Assembly: GCA_019746355.1 (NCBI GenBank)
Contig: JAIESC010000004.1
Location: 1 to 34,064 of the forward strand
DNA: 34,064 nt
From: Xanthobacteraceae bacterium
GTDB taxonomy: Bacteria; Pseudomonadota; Alphaproteobacteria; Rhizobiales; Xanthobacteraceae
Reading direction: 5' to 3'
Part shown: piece by piece, positions 15,239 through 24,527 of the stretch
How positions within the stretch are numbered: position 1 is the first letter of the stretch
Layout: every line of letters starts with the position of its first letter
Notes under the pieces: model-generated
Told to the model about the DNA's origin: nothing
The model's input: the letters and a program-made list of their open reading frames with translations, nothing else
Databases searched by the model: none
Position numbers and translations under genes: made by a program

Positions 15239-16918
15239 ATGGCTTTGCCCGGCCAGCCGCCCGCGCATCTCATGCAGACCATCGGCCAGGCGGTGGCGCT
15301 GCATCAGCAGGGCCGCCTCGAGGAGGCCGAGAAGCTCTATGCGCGGGCGCTCAAGCTGCAGCGCGACAACTTCGATGCGCTGCATCTCTTTGGCGTGCTC
15401 AACCACCAGCGCGGCAAAGCGGGCGAGGCGCATCGGCTGATCGCCGCAGCGCTCAAGGTCAATCCGAACTCGCCCGACGCACTCTCCAACCTCGGCATGG
15501 TGCTGAATACGCTCAAGCGCGGGCCCGAGGCGCTGGCGGCGCTCGACAAGGCGCTGGCGCTCGCGCCGGGGCATCTCGACGCGCTCAACAACCGCGGCAA
15601 TGTGCTGCTCGATCTGAAGCGGCCCGAGGAGGCGGTGAGCGCGTTCGACGCGGTGCTCGCCGCCGCGCCCGGGCACCCGCAGGCGCGGATCAACCGCGGC
15701 AATGCGCTCACGGAGCTGGGCCGCATCGACGATGCGCTCGCCGACTATGACGCCGCGCTCGCCGCCGTGCCGAACCATCCGCTCGCGCACTACAACCGCG
15801 GCAACGCGCTGCGACTCCTCGGCCGTGAGCCGGAGGCGATCGTGGCCTATGAGCGCGCGCTTTCCGCCGCGCCGGATCACGTCAACGCCTGGCTCAACCG
15901 CGGCCATGCGCTCGCCGCGCTCAACCGCCATCAGGACGCGATTGCGAGCTACGACCGCGTGCTGGCGCTGCAAGGCGACCACGCCGACGCGCACTTCAAC
16001 GCGGCGATGTCGCGCTTGACCGTCGGCGACTATGCGCGGGGCTTTCAGGAATACGAGTGGCGCTGGAAGCGCACCGGCATGGCCGGGCGGAAGGAGTTCC
16101 GGAAACCGCCGTGGCTCGGCGACACGCCGCTCCATGGCAAGACCATCGTGCTGCACGCCGAGCAGGGGCTCGGCGACACGGTGCAGTTCGCCCGCTATGT
16201 GCCGCAGATCGCCCGCATGGGGGCGCGGGTCGTGCTCGAGGTGCCGCCGGAGCTGAAGACGCTGCTGGACGGTCTCGATGGCGCAGCCGGGATCGTCGCG
16301 CGCGGCGACAAGCTGCCGACCTACGATCTGCACTGTCCACTGGGCAGTCTGCCGCTCGCCTGCAAGACCGACGCCGCGAATATTCCCGCAGCGATCCCTT
16401 ATCTCCGCGCGCCCGAAGCGCATCTCGCCAAATGGCGAGCCCGCCTGGAACGGCTGCCGTCGCCGCGCGTCGCCCTGGCGTGGTCCGGCCGCGCCGCGCA
16501 TCCCAACGACAAGAACCGATCGGTCTCGCTGGCCCAGCTCAAGCCGCTTCTGTCCGCGCCGGGCATGAGCTTCGTCAGCGTGCAGCGCGAGCTGCGGGAC
16601 GACGATGCCGGCCTGCTGTCGCGGGAGCCGCGCATCGCCCACGTCGGTGCCGAGCTCGATGACTTCGCCGACACCGCCGCGGTGCTGACCCTCTGCGATC
16701 TCCTCGTCTGCGTCGACACCTCGGTCGCGCATGTGGCGGGCGCGCTCGGCCGGCCGGTGGCGCTGCTGGTGCCGTTCCAGCCGGACTGGCGCTGGATGCT
16801 CGATCGCGAGGCGAGCCCCTGGTATCCGAGCATCAGGCTGTTCCGCCAGTCAGCGCCGCGCGACTGGGACGGCGTCATCGCGCGCGTTCGCGATGCGCTT
16901 CCGCAGGCTGCGAGTTAG
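15239..16918 (+). CDS. TPR protein with glycosyltransferase family 9-like C-terminal domain
   Basis: A 559-residue protein. Residues about 8-275 are eight tandem 34-residue TPR units with the consensus A-N-RGN-L-L-R--EA---Y--AL---P-H. The C-terminal part (about 295-555) resembles the heptosyltransferase/GT-9 fold: HGKTIVLHAEQGLGDTVQFA, VALAWSGRAAHPNDKNRSVS and LCDLLVCVDTSVAHVAGALG followed by RPVALLVPFQPDWRW. Such proteins are common in Rhizobiales and may modify sugars or proteins, but no activity is proven. The ATG at 15239 was chosen; the frame open upstream runs through a dispersed repeat. No signal peptide. It stands alone, so no pathway can be assigned. Confidence 0.88.
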   Translation: MALPGQPPAHLMQTIGQAVALHQQGRLEEAEKLYARALKLQRDNFDALHLFGVLNHQRGKAGEAHRLIAAALKVNPNSPDALSNLGMVLNTLKRGPEALAALDKALALAPGHLDALNNRGNVLLDLKRPEEAVSAFDAVLAAAPGHPQARINRGNALTELGRIDDALADYDAALAAVPNHPLAHYNRGNALRLLGREPEAIVAYERALSAAPDHVNAWLNRGHALAALNRHQDAIASYDRVLALQGDHADAHFNAAMSRLTVGDYARGFQEYEWRWKRTGMAGRKEFRKPPWLGDTPLHGKTIVLHAEQGLGDTVQFARYVPQIARMGARVVLEVPPELKTLLDGLDGAAGIVARGDKLPTYDLHCPLGSLPLACKTDAANIPAAIPYLRAPEAHLAKWRARLERLPSPRVALAWSGRAAHPNDKNRSVSLAQLKPLLSAPGMSFVSVQRELRDDDAGLLSREPRIAHVGAELDDFADTAAVLTLCDLLVCVDTSVAHVAGALGRPVALLVPFQPDWRWMLDREASPWYPSIRLFRQSAPRDWDGVIARVRDALPQAAS

Positions 16919-16954
16919 AGCGCGATTCAACATCGTCGAATCGATTATGAAGCA

Positions 16955-17037
16955 CTGGGTCCCCGCTTCCGCGGGGACGAACGTGGAGAGAGTTCGCCGG
17001 CCTATCACCGTTCGTCCCCGCGGAAGCGGGGACCCAG
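16955..17037. repeat. 83-bp element with 29-bp perfect terminal inverted repeats
   Basis: Both arms are perfect over 29 bp, outer ends CTGGGTCCCCGC and GCGGGGACCCAG, inner ends GACGAACG and CGTTCGTC, around a 25-base loop. It lies between two convergent genes and could terminate transcription from both sides. A solo, shorter version is at 21207-21238, and sequence beyond the right arm (GGGTGGAT then GGCT-TAA) is also shared. Confidence 0.9.
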
Positions 17038-17077
17038 GACCACAAATTCCGAAATTTCAATTCGGGTGGATCGCGGG

Positions 17078-17977
17078 CTAATGGCTCGCCGCAAGCCCGT
17101 CCCACATCGCCTCCAGGCGACGCTGGAAGGCCTTCGGCCGCTCGGCGAAGATCCGCCCGGCGATGCGGCGGGCGGCCGACACGTGCTGGCCCTGCCGCTG
17201 GCTGATCACCGATTGCAGCCGCGAGCGCCAGCGCGCCAGCGGCTGGTGCGGCTCGGCGTAGCGCGCCAGCACCGCGAGGTCCTGATACTGGCCGAGCCGG
17301 TCGCGCAGCTTCTGCGCCTCGCGCACCCAGCTTTTGCCGAGCCGCGGCCACAGCGGCTTGACCACCTCCATCTGGTAGCGGTGCACCACGACGCGCTGCC
17401 GCAGGTCGTGCAGGTCGGCCGCGCTCGCCGCCCGCCAGTCGTCGGGGATCAGGCGCCGCGCCCGGCGGTAGCCTTCGCTGAGGCTCTCGGCCACGTCGCC
17501 GAACGTGACGTCGTCGAGTGGCCAGCGCTCGATCCGCGCCTCGGCCCGGTCGAGCGCCGCCGACAGCCGCTTGCGCAGCGCGGGCGTCAGGCTTGCGGTC
17601 TCGGCATGGGCGCGCAGGTCCTCGAGCTTGTTGATGATGGTTTCCCACGAGCTTGCCGACAGCCGGTGCGAGGCGGTGTGGTCCTCCATGTCGGCCACCG
17701 CATCGAGCGCGGCCTGGGCGTCGCGCGCGCCGGCCAAGAGCCGCGCCATGTCGCGCGCCTCGATCCGCCAGTGATGGTCTTCCACGGCGAGAAACGGCTC
17801 GATCAGCCGCAGATAGGCCCGCCACCACTTCATCGTCGCGCGGAAGTCGTGCACCGCGACCGCCTCGACCCGCTGGCGGTCCTCGATCGCGGCACGGCCC
17901 TCCGCCAGGATGAACCGGGCGCAGGCCCGCAGCGTTTCCCCCACGGCCTCAGGCGGATGCAGCCCCGGTTTGCTCAT
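17078..17977 (-). CDS. CHAD domain-containing protein
   Basis: A 299-residue all-helical CHAD protein. The two symmetrical four-helix halves carry the conserved histidine/arginine/lysine surface: AVHDFRATMKWWRAYLRLI in the first and DLHDLRQRVVVHRYQMEVV in the second, plus LAGARDAQAALDAV and LGQYQDLAVLARY. CHAD domains bind polyphosphate and coat polyphosphate granules; a polyphosphate role here is inferred from the family. No CYTH (triphosphatase) domain is fused or adjacent. The ATG at 17977 opens the protein. It is convergent with the TPR gene, and the initiator tRNA lies upstream on the opposite strand. Confidence 0.92.
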   Translation of the reverse strand: MSKPGLHPPEAVGETLRACARFILAEGRAAIEDRQRVEAVAVHDFRATMKWWRAYLRLIEPFLAVEDHHWRIEARDMARLLAGARDAQAALDAVADMEDHTASHRLSASSWETIINKLEDLRAHAETASLTPALRKRLSAALDRAEARIERWPLDDVTFGDVAESLSEGYRRARRLIPDDWRAASAADLHDLRQRVVVHRYQMEVVKPLWPRLGKSWVREAQKLRDRLGQYQDLAVLARYAEPHQPLARWRSRLQSVISQRQGQHVSAARRIAGRIFAERPKAFQRRLEAMWDGLAASH

Positions 17978-18103
17978 GCGGCGGTTCTTTGGCGGCCCCG
18001 TGTGACAGTTTCACGAAATGCAACCACGGTTGCCCTTTCCATTCCAAGCTTTGCTTGTTACATAACCGCCGCCGTGCGCCGGAAGTGCCTGCGGTCCAGT
18101 TTC

Positions 18104-18181
<78 letters not shown>

Positions 18182-18209
18182 ACAACCGACTGATTTATCA
18201 GAGGTTTTT

Positions 18210-18244
18210 CGAAAGCCGTCCGCCGGGGCGGCTTTCGTTTTTTT
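18210..18244 (+). terminator. Rho-independent terminator after tRNA-fMet
   Basis: CGAAAGCCG and CGGCTTTCG form a perfect 9-bp stem around a 10-base loop, followed directly by seven T residues. It lies 30 bases after the tRNA. Confidence 0.92.
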
Positions 18245-18321
18245 AAATCTAGGGCGCGGCCGGGCCATCCCGAAGGGAAATGGCGGGCAGGGGGAAGAGG
18301 TAGCAAAGAACCCGTTTTACA

Positions 18322-18351
18322 ACCGGCCACCGTCCCGGAGCGGCGGCCGGT
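18322..18351 (-). terminator. Possible terminator hairpin after the gene at 18361-18747
   Basis: ACCGGCCACCG and CGGCGGCCGGT pair over 11 positions with one mismatch, around eight bases. It lies ten bases past the minus-strand stop codon. No T tract follows, so it may only protect the 3' end. The rest of 18245-18360 shows nothing else. Confidence 0.4.
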
Positions 18352-18360
18352 GCGGTCTGC

Positions 18361-18747
18361 CTATGCAAGGGTCTCGCTGGCGCGCTGAAACGGCCCGGCG
18401 GCCAGGGGGCTATAGGGCGGCCGCAATGGCGCGATGCTGGTCTCGCCGATCTGGGAAAGACGCGGCTTCCATCGGGCGAACCGGACGTTGGTTTCGTCGA
18501 CCGTCAGCCCGGCGGCCACGCCCACCCGGGTTCGCAGCGCATCGAGGTCGCTGCCCGCCCGGCGCATCACCAGCCCGGCCGAGGGGTCGCAGCCCATCGC
18601 CAGCAATGCGCGCGCCCCGTCCAGCAGCGGCTGCGCGGACCGGCACAGCAGAACCTCGCGATGCCGGGCCTCATGACGGCCCGCGGCGGCCTCGGTGACG
18701 GTGATCACCAGCGGCTCATCCGGCTGATGGCGCAAGTCGTCGTGCAT
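18361..18747 (-). CDS. Small conserved hypothetical protein
   Basis: A 128-residue protein from the ATG at 18747, which has GGAGG five bases ahead. A central helical segment RSAQPLLDGARALLAMGCDP leads into SAGLVMRRAGSDLDALRTRV and GVAAGLTVDETNVRFARWKP. I recall similar small proteins in other Rhizobiales, but no function is known. The longer upstream frame lacks this ribosome-binding site. No membrane segment or catalytic motif is visible. It is isolated between the tRNA-fMet terminator and a decayed gene. Confidence 0.7.
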   Translation of the reverse strand: MHDDLRHQPDEPLVITVTEAAAGRHEARHREVLLCRSAQPLLDGARALLAMGCDPSAGLVMRRAGSDLDALRTRVGVAAGLTVDETNVRFARWKPRLSQIGETSIAPLRPPYSPLAAGPFQRASETLA

Positions 18748-18969
18748 GGGTTGCCTCCGTTTTTCGGTGATGCTGTGGATGAAGGTGCGGCCCGGCGCGC
18801 CGCGAACACGGCGATGCCGGACTCGAAACGGGTGACGCTGCTGGGAACTGCGGCGCGCTTCGTGGCGATCTGCTCGCAGCACGAGCTTCAATCTGCTCGG
18901 CCGTCCAACTCTGGTTCGGCGAGCTCCGCACGCGCGGCGGGTGCACCGGCCAAGCTTGGCGGAAGGGCG

Positions 18970-19711
18970 TTAGTCTTGCGATCTCATTCGCAAGCTTGAA
19001 TGCCGTGTCGCTGAAGGGGGACTTCCGATGAAAGGCTTCGGGGTCGCTGGCGCGTCGTCGTCGTCTATTTGTGAATGTGATTGTGAATGTGCATTCTGGA
19101 GCATTGCTTGAGCAGTGCTCCGAGCATTGCTTGGAGCAATGCTTGAAGCGTCCGACCGCCCGCGACTCTCATAGCAACTGGACGCTTTCATCGCTTTTGC
19201 GCGATTTTCCGCCAAGAGCCCTTGGCAGCGCGCAAGCTCAGCCTCAAGCGGCTTGTGCTTTTCAGCCATGCGTGACGAATGCTTGGAGCATGCTCAGTTG
19301 GCCAAGGCTGCGACGCGCCCACCACCACCGCCAATTTGTGATTGTTATTGTGACTCTGATTGTAACTGTGTCCGCAAATGCTCAGCATTTGCACGCCTCT
19401 TGCTGAGCATTTGCCGGGCTGCGCCCTTGCGTCTGTTGGAGATTTGCTCCGCACGGAGCCGCTCCGATGCCACCCGTTTGTTCGACATCGTGGAGGCGTC
19501 TACGACGTCAAAGAATTGCAGCACCGTTTCCCGGTATCGGTGCCAGAGCCTTGTGTCGCAGTGGGAGATCAGCGCCAGGCTGCGGTCATCCCTCGGGATC
19601 GAGCCATGCTGCCGGCAGTGCATCAGCAGGCGGATGTGGATGCCCGTCTCGGTGGCCCCGAGGTGCGCGGTGGTCGCCGATGTAAAGCGGCATCCAAGGC
19701 TTGGCGGTCAT
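18970..19711 (-). pseudogene. Decayed DUF1376-family gene with Ser-Gln repeat linkers
   Basis: The minus strand opens with MTAKPWMPLYIGD (ATG at 19711). After a frame change near 19670 it continues HLGATETGIHIRLLMHCRQH, GSIPRDDRSLALISHCDTRL and YRETVLQFFDVVDASTMSNK, the DUF1376 core. The family normally has about 11 more bases at the frame change (GDYLADTAHL), so a short deletion is likely. The frame then passes RRKGAARQMLSKRRANAEHL into a Ser-Gln linker (QSESQ) broken by TAA where TCA is expected. It meets a TGA and goes on in the same frame to a second linker, NAHSQSHSQIDDDDAPA. The linkers are the period-6 arrays seen on the plus strand at about 19070-19095 and 19335-19372. DUF1376 genes are often phage- or island-linked. 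Confidence 0.75.
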
Positions 19712-20025
19712 TTGGCGAAATCCATCACGCTCGCGCCGGCGCAGGCACCACGCCCGCGGCGTTACGCTCAAAGGTTGCAGACGTTCGTGGGGGCCCGGCG
19801 TTGCCGGTCAATGCGGCTCGATTTCGGGCGAATCTCTTCCCGATACAGAAATCAGGATAGATGTTCCGCCCGTCGCGTCAACCCAGCGCCATTTTGCGCG
19901 GCTTATTTCGCGGCGATCGGCCCGGCGCTGTGCTCCGGTGCCGCAACTAAGACATTGAATTGCTGGTGTGTCGGATTCCATACGATAGGCTAGACCTTCT
20001 TGACCACTCAATGCGGGGCATAGCC
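19712..20025. other. Gene-poor stretch upstream of the efflux genes
   Basis: No convincing gene. A short plus-strand reading around 19800 (LPVNAARFRANLFP) faintly recalls a Phd-type antitoxin N-terminus, but it has no start codon and changes frame at once. The last 60 bases presumably carry the promoter of the efflux operon; I cannot place it with confidence. Confidence 0.3.
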
Positions 20026-21171
20026 ATGCCGAAGCGAACGCGTCTGTTCAGCCAGCCGGCGGGGATTGTTTCCGTCCTCTGCGCCGTCTTCATCGCCGGC
20101 GGTTTTGTGCCTGCCCATGCCCAGCAGCCCGCCGCGCCGCAGGCCGTCCCGGTCGGCACCGTGCCGGCCGAGCGCAAGCCGGTGTCGCGCGCCACCGACT
20201 TCGTCGGCCGCGTCGAGGCGATCAACCGCGTTCAGGTGCGGGCGCGCGTGACCGGCTATCTCGAGGCGATCCTGTTCAAGGAAGGCGACACCATCAAGGA
20301 AAACGCGCCGGTCTACCGGCTCGAGAAGGGGCAGTTCGAGGCGGCGGTGAAGCAGGCCGAGGGCGCATTGGAGCGCGCCAAGGCGGCCAAGGTGCTGACC
20401 GCGGTGCAATTGCAGCGCGCGGAGGATCTCTTGACGCGCGCCTCCGGCACCGAGGTGGCGCGCGATCAGGCGCTCGCCGCCGACCAGCAGGCCGCGGGCT
20501 CGATCCTCGAGGCCGAAGCCAACCTGCAGACCGCGCAGATCAATCTCGGCTACACCGACATCACCTCGCCGATCGCCGGCAAGATCGGCCGCACCAGCAT
20601 CACCAAGGGCAACGTGGTCGGTCCCGACACCGGCGCGCTGACGACGATCGTCAGCCAGGACCCGATGTACGTCACCTTCCCAGTGAGCCAGCGCGATTTC
20701 CTGCGCGCGCAGCAGACCGGCTCGCGGCCGAATCTGCAGGACCTCAAGGTCAGGCTCCGCTACGCGGACGGCACCGAATACGCCGAGACCGGCACACTGA
20801 ACTTCGTCGACGTGTCGGTGGACCGCGGCACCGACACCGTGACGGTGCGCGCGACCGTGCCGAACCCGAAGGGCGGCCTGATCGACGGCCAGCTCATGCG
20901 GGTCGTGGTCGAGGCCGACAAGCCCGAGGAGAAGATCGTGATCCCGCAGTCGGCGCTGATCGCCGATCAGGAGGGCACCTACATTTTCGTGGTTCAGGAC
21001 GGCAAGGCGGCGGTCCGGCGCGTCACGCCGGGCGGGGGCCACGGCACCGGCGTGGTGATCGAGAAGGGGTTGCAGGGCGGCGAGCTCGTCATCGTCCAGG
21101 GCCTGCAGTCGGTCCGCCCCGGCGCGCCGGTGCGGGCGGTGCCCGCGGCGCGCACGCCCGGGCAGGGCTAA
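20026..21171 (+). CDS. RND efflux membrane fusion protein (AcrA/MexA-type)
   Basis: A 381-residue periplasmic adaptor that links an RND pump to an outer-membrane channel. The signal peptide is residues 1-31 (VLCAVFIAGGFVPAHA before QQ); there is no lipobox cysteine, so it is not a lipoprotein. Barrel-sandwich/lipoyl segments are RVQVRARVTGYLEAILFKEG and LGYTDITSPIAGKIGRTSIT. Between them is an alpha-hairpin (EAAVKQAEGALERAKAAKVL). The beta-barrel and C-terminal domains follow (VTFPVSQRDFLRAQQ, VIPQSALIADQEGTYIFVV). ATG at 20026 was chosen; ATG at 20011 would add MRGIA. Partner pump follows at 21283. No outer-membrane channel or local regulator gene is present. Confidence 0.93.
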   Translation: MPKRTRLFSQPAGIVSVLCAVFIAGGFVPAHAQQPAAPQAVPVGTVPAERKPVSRATDFVGRVEAINRVQVRARVTGYLEAILFKEGDTIKENAPVYRLEKGQFEAAVKQAEGALERAKAAKVLTAVQLQRAEDLLTRASGTEVARDQALAADQQAAGSILEAEANLQTAQINLGYTDITSPIAGKIGRTSITKGNVVGPDTGALTTIVSQDPMYVTFPVSQRDFLRAQQTGSRPNLQDLKVRLRYADGTEYAETGTLNFVDVSVDRGTDTVTVRATVPNPKGGLIDGQLMRVVVEADKPEEKIVIPQSALIADQEGTYIFVVQDGKAAVRRVTPGGGHGTGVVIEKGLQGGELVIVQGLQSVRPGAPVRAVPAARTPGQG

Positions 21172-21206
21172 GCGCGAAGCAAAATGTTACGAATTCGATT
21201 CAGCAG

Positions 21207-21238
21207 CACTGGGTCCCCGCGGAAGCGGGGACCCAGTG
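21207..21238. repeat. Solo 32-bp palindrome related to the element at 16955
   Basis: CACTGGGTCCCCGC and GCGGGGACCCAGTG are perfect 14-bp arms around GGAA. It sits between the adaptor and pump genes, where a hairpin could lower pump expression or stabilise the upstream message. Flanks resemble those of the copy at 16955-17037. Confidence 0.9.
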
Positions 21239-21282
21239 ACACAAGCACCGAAGCTCCGATTGGGTGGATTAGGCTCTAACTG

Positions 21283-24200
21283 ATGCTTTCAGCCATTTTC
21301 GTCGACCGGCCGCGGCTCGCGATCGTCATCGCCATCGTCACCACGATCGGCGGCCTCCTGGCGCTGCTGTCGATCCCGATCGCCCAGTATCCGGATATCG
21401 TTCCGCCGCAGGTGTCGGTGACGACGACCTATCCGGGCGCATCCGGCCAGGTCGTCAACGAGACCATCGCCCAGCCGATCGAGGCGCAGGTGATCGGCGT
21501 CGACAAGGCGATCTACATGAAGAGCGTGAGCGGCGACGACGGCAGCTATTCGCTGACCGTGTCGTTCGAGCTCGGCACCGACCCCGACATCAACACCGTC
21601 AACGTCAACAACCGCGTCCAGGTCGCGCTGTCGAAGCTGCCGCTGGACGTGCAGAAGCAGGGCGTGACGGTGAAGAAGAAGTCGGCGGCGCTGCTCGGCG
21701 TCGTCGCCGTCTATTCGCCGAAGAAGACCCACGATCCGCTGTTTCTCTCCAACTACGTCACCATCAGCCTGCTCGACCAGATCAAGAGCACGCCCGGCGT
21801 CGGCGACGCGGCGATCTGGGGCCCGCAGGACTACGCGATGCGCGCCTGGGTGCGGACCGACCGGCTCACCGGCCTCAACCTCACCACCGCCGACATCATC
21901 AACGCGATCGAGGCGCAGAACGTGCAGGCCGCGGTCGGCCGCATCGGCGCGCGGCCGATCTCGCGCGAGCAGCAGTTGCAGCTCAACATCCAGACCAAGG
22001 GCCGTCTCACCACCGTCGAGGAGTTCGAGAACATCGCCATCCGCACCAACGAGGACGGCTCGGTGCTGCGGCTGCGCGACGTCGCCCGCGTCGAGCTCGG
22101 TGCGGCGAACCTCGACCGGGAAACCCGGCTGAACGGATCGGCCGCCGCGGCGGTCGCCATCTACCAGGCGCCCGGGGCCAACGCGATCGCGACGCTGCGC
22201 GCGGTCCGGGCGAAGATCTCCGAGCTGGAGAAGTCCTTTCCCGACGACGTCGCCTGGAAGGTCACCTACGACCCGACGGTGTTCGTGACCGATACCATCC
22301 ACGAGGTGCAGAAGACGCTGGTCGAAGCCTTCATCCTGGTGGTGCTGGTCGTGTTCCTGTTTCTCGGCAGCTTCCGCGCCACGCTCATTCCGACCTTCGC
22401 GGTGCCGGTGAGCCTGATCGGCACCTTCATCGCGCTGCTCGCGGTCGGCTATTCGGCCAATTCGGTGTCGCTGCTCGCGATCGTGCTCGCCATCGGCATC
22501 GTCGTCGACGATGCGATCGTCGTGGTCGAGAACGTCGAGCGCGTGATGGAGGAGAACCCCGAGCTGTCGGCGGCCGACGCGACCAAGCAGGCGATGCGGG
22601 AGATCACCGCGCCGATCATCGCCATCACGATGGTGCTGCTGTCGGTGTTCGTGCCGGTGGCGTTCATTCCGGGCATTTCCGGCGAGCTGTTCCGGCAGTT
22701 CGCGGTGACGGTGGCGGTGGCAATGTTCCTGTCCGCGATCAACGCGCTGACGCTGTCGCCGGCGCTCTGTGCGATCCTGCTGAAGCGGCACCACGGGCCG
22801 CGCCGCGGCGTCATGGGCATCGTCATGCGCTCGATCGACCGGGTGCGCGACGCCTATGGCGATGCGGTGGCCCGCCTCGTCCGCTTCTCGGTGATCGGGC
22901 TTTTGATGGTCGCGGTTGCCGGCGTCGGCGTGCTGGGCCTGTCGCGGATCACGCCGACCGGCTTCCTGCCGGAAGACGACCAGGGCGGCATGTTCGTCGT
23001 GGTGCAGATGCCCGGCGGCTCCTCGATCAACCGCACCACCGACGTGATCGAGCAGGCCGAGGCGATCCTGCGCGAGGAGAAGGCCGTCTCCGACGTCACG
23101 TCGGTGATCGGGCTGAACTTCATCGACAACTATTCGCAAGCCAACGGCGCGTTCATGGTGGTCACGCTCAAGCCGTTCGCGGAGCGCAAGTCCGAGGACC
23201 TCGGCGTGCGCGCGGTGATGGCGCGGCTTGCGCCGAAGTTCCGCCAGATCGCCGAGGGCACGGTGGTGCCGCTCGCGCCGCCGCCGATCCTCGGTCTCGG
23301 CTCCGGCGGCGGCTTCACCTACGTGCTGCAGGACCTGCGCGGCGGCGACACGGCGCAGCTCGCGCAGGCGGTGCGCGGCCTGGTCGTCGCGGCGAACCAG
23401 AACCCGGACCTGAGCCGCGTGTTCACGACGTTCTCGGCGACCAACCCGTCGATCTATCTCGACATCGACCGCGACAAGGCGCAGATCCTCGGCGTGCCGC
23501 TGAACAACGTGTTCCAGGCGCTGCAGGCCTCGCTCGGCGGCTATTTCGTCAACTATATGAACCTGTTCGGCCGCACCTGGCAGGTGCAGGTGCAGTCCGA
23601 GGCCGAGGACCGCGCGAGCATCGACGACATCTACCAGATCAACGTCCGCAGCAACGACGGCAAGATGATCCCGATGCGCAGCCTCGCCGAGGTGCGGATC
23701 GTGGTCGGTGCGCCGGCCATCATCCGTTACAACAACCGGCAGGCCGTCACCATTCAGGGCAGCCCCGCGCCGGGCATCTCCTCGGGCCAGTCGCTGAAGG
23801 CGATGGAGGAGGTCGCGGCCCGCACCCTGCCGCCCGGCTACGGCGGCGAGTGGACCGACACCGCATTCCAGGAGAAGCGCGCCGAGGGCAAGACCGCGAT
23901 GATCCTGGGCTTCGCGGTGCTGTTCGCCTACCTGTTCCTCGTCGCGCTCTATGAGAGCTGGACCATCCCGGTGCCGGTGCTGCTGTCGGTCGCGATCGGG
24001 GTGCTCGGCTCGTATCTGGCGATGGTGCTGATGGGCCTGACGCTCGACCTTTACGGGCAGATCGGCATGGTGGTGCTGATCGGGCTTGCGGCCAAGAACG
24101 GCATCCTGATCGTCGAGTTTGCCAAGGAGCACCGGGAGAAGGGCGCGCCGCTGCTGCAGGCGGCGATCGAGGGCGCGCGGCAGCGCTTCCGGCCGGTGAT

Positions 24201-24450
24201 GATGACGTCGTTTGCGTTCATCCTCGGCCTCTATCCGTTGGTCGTGGCCGAAGGCGCGTCGGAGCTCGCCCGCCGCTACGTCGGCAGCCCGGTGTTCGGC
24301 GGCATGATTCTCGCGTCGTTCATCGGCATCTTCGCGATCCCGCCGCTCTATGTGTTCTTCCAGGGCATCCGCGAACGGCTCAGGCCTTCGATAAGGCCGG
24401 AACACGAGCGCGCGGCTGCGCCCGACACGTCGTCCGCGCCGCACGGGTAG
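21283..24450 (+). CDS. RND multidrug efflux pump, inner-membrane subunit (AcrB/HAE1-type)
   Basis: A full-length 1055-residue proton-driven pump. Transmembrane segment 1 is followed by the first periplasmic loop ([20 protein letters not shown]). The proton-relay aspartates lie in [20 protein letters not shown]. The second half has [21 protein letters not shown] and the conserved ATAKNG-like [15 protein letters not shown] with the relay lysine. TM segments and the two large porter/docking loops are in the usual order. It belongs to the hydrophobe/amphiphile efflux family; drug range cannot be predicted. Operon with the adaptor gene 111 bp upstream. Its TAG stop codon is part of the left end of the palindromic repeat at 24447. 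Confidence 0.96.
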   Translation: MLSAIFVDRPRLAIVIAIVTTIGGLLALLSIPIAQYPDIVPPQVSVTTTYPGASGQVVNETIAQPIEAQVIGVDKAIYMKSVSGDDGSYSLTVSFELGTDPDINTVNVNNRVQVALSKLPLDVQKQGVTVKKKSAALLGVVAVYSPKKTHDPLFLSNYVTISLLDQIKSTPGVGDAAIWGPQDYAMRAWVRTDRLTGLNLTTADIINAIEAQNVQAAVGRIGARPISREQQLQLNIQTKGRLTTVEEFENIAIRTNEDGSVLRLRDVARVELGAANLDRETRLNGSAAAAVAIYQAPGANAIATLRAVRAKISELEKSFPDDVAWKVTYDPTVFVTDTIHEVQKTLVEAFILVVLVVFLFLGSFRATLIPTFAVPVSLIGTFIALLAVGYSANSVSLLAIVLAIGIVVDDAIVVVENVERVMEENPELSAADATKQAMREITAPIIAITMVLLSVFVPVAFIPGISGELFRQFAVTVAVAMFLSAINALTLSPALCAILLKRHHGPRRGVMGIVMRSIDRVRDAYGDAVARLVRFSVIGLLMVAVAGVGVLGLSRITPTGFLPEDDQGGMFVVVQMPGGSSINRTTDVIEQAEAILREEKAVSDVTSVIGLNFIDNYSQANGAFMVVTLKPFAERKSEDLGVRAVMARLAPKFRQIAEGTVVPLAPPPILGLGSGGGFTYVLQDLRGGDTAQLAQAVRGLVVAANQNPDLSRVFTTFSATNPSIYLDIDRDKAQILGVPLNNVFQALQASLGGYFVNYMNLFGRTWQVQVQSEAEDRASIDDIYQINVRSNDGKMIPMRSLAEVRIVVGAPAIIRYNNRQAVTIQGSPAPGISSGQSLKAMEEVAARTLPPGYGGEWTDTAFQEKRAEGKTAMILGFAVLFAYLFLVALYESWTIPVPVLLSVAIGVLGSYLAMVLMGLTLDLYGQIGMVVLIGLAAKNGILIVEFAKEHREKGAPLLQAAIEGARQRFRPVMMTSFAFILGLYPLVVAEGASELARRYVGSPVFGGMILASFIGIFAIPPLYVFFQGIRERLRPSIRPEHERAAAPDTSSAPHG

Positions 24451-24527
24451 GGTGGGCCAAGGCGCGTTAGCGCCGGGCCCACGCGTTCTGGCTGGCGCGA
24501 GACGTAGGCACGCTTTGCCCGCCCTAC
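24447..24527. repeat. 81-bp palindromic repeat supplying both flanking stop codons
   Basis: The ends GTAGGGTGGGC and GCCCGCCCTAC are complementary with one mismatch; an inner GGCGCGTTAGCGCC hairpin follows the left arm. The TAG of GTAGGG on the plus strand is the stop of the RND pump, and the TAG at the same place on the minus strand is the stop of rmlD. Confidence 0.85.

Noticed and set aside
15136..17037. The dispersed palindromes and repeats considered as a CRISPR array.
   Set aside because: Copies are isolated palindromes, not regularly spaced direct repeats with unique spacers, and no cas genes are present.
19028..19111. A 27-codon plus-strand frame with a good ribosome-binding site and an alternating-cysteine tail (CECDCEC).
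   Set aside because: The cysteine pattern is the opposite-strand reading of the Ser-Gln linker of the decayed DUF1376 gene; a period-6 repeat yields such patterns in every frame.
19790..19958. A plus-strand piece (VNAARFRANLFP) reminiscent of a Phd/YefM antitoxin N-terminus.
   Set aside because: No start codon, immediate frame change and no toxin partner; similarity is too short to claim.
19253..19993. A long plus-strand frame with a Pro run and CDCYCDSDCNC.
   Set aside because: It is antisense to the DUF1376 remnant and shows no domain; composition is that of an antisense frame.
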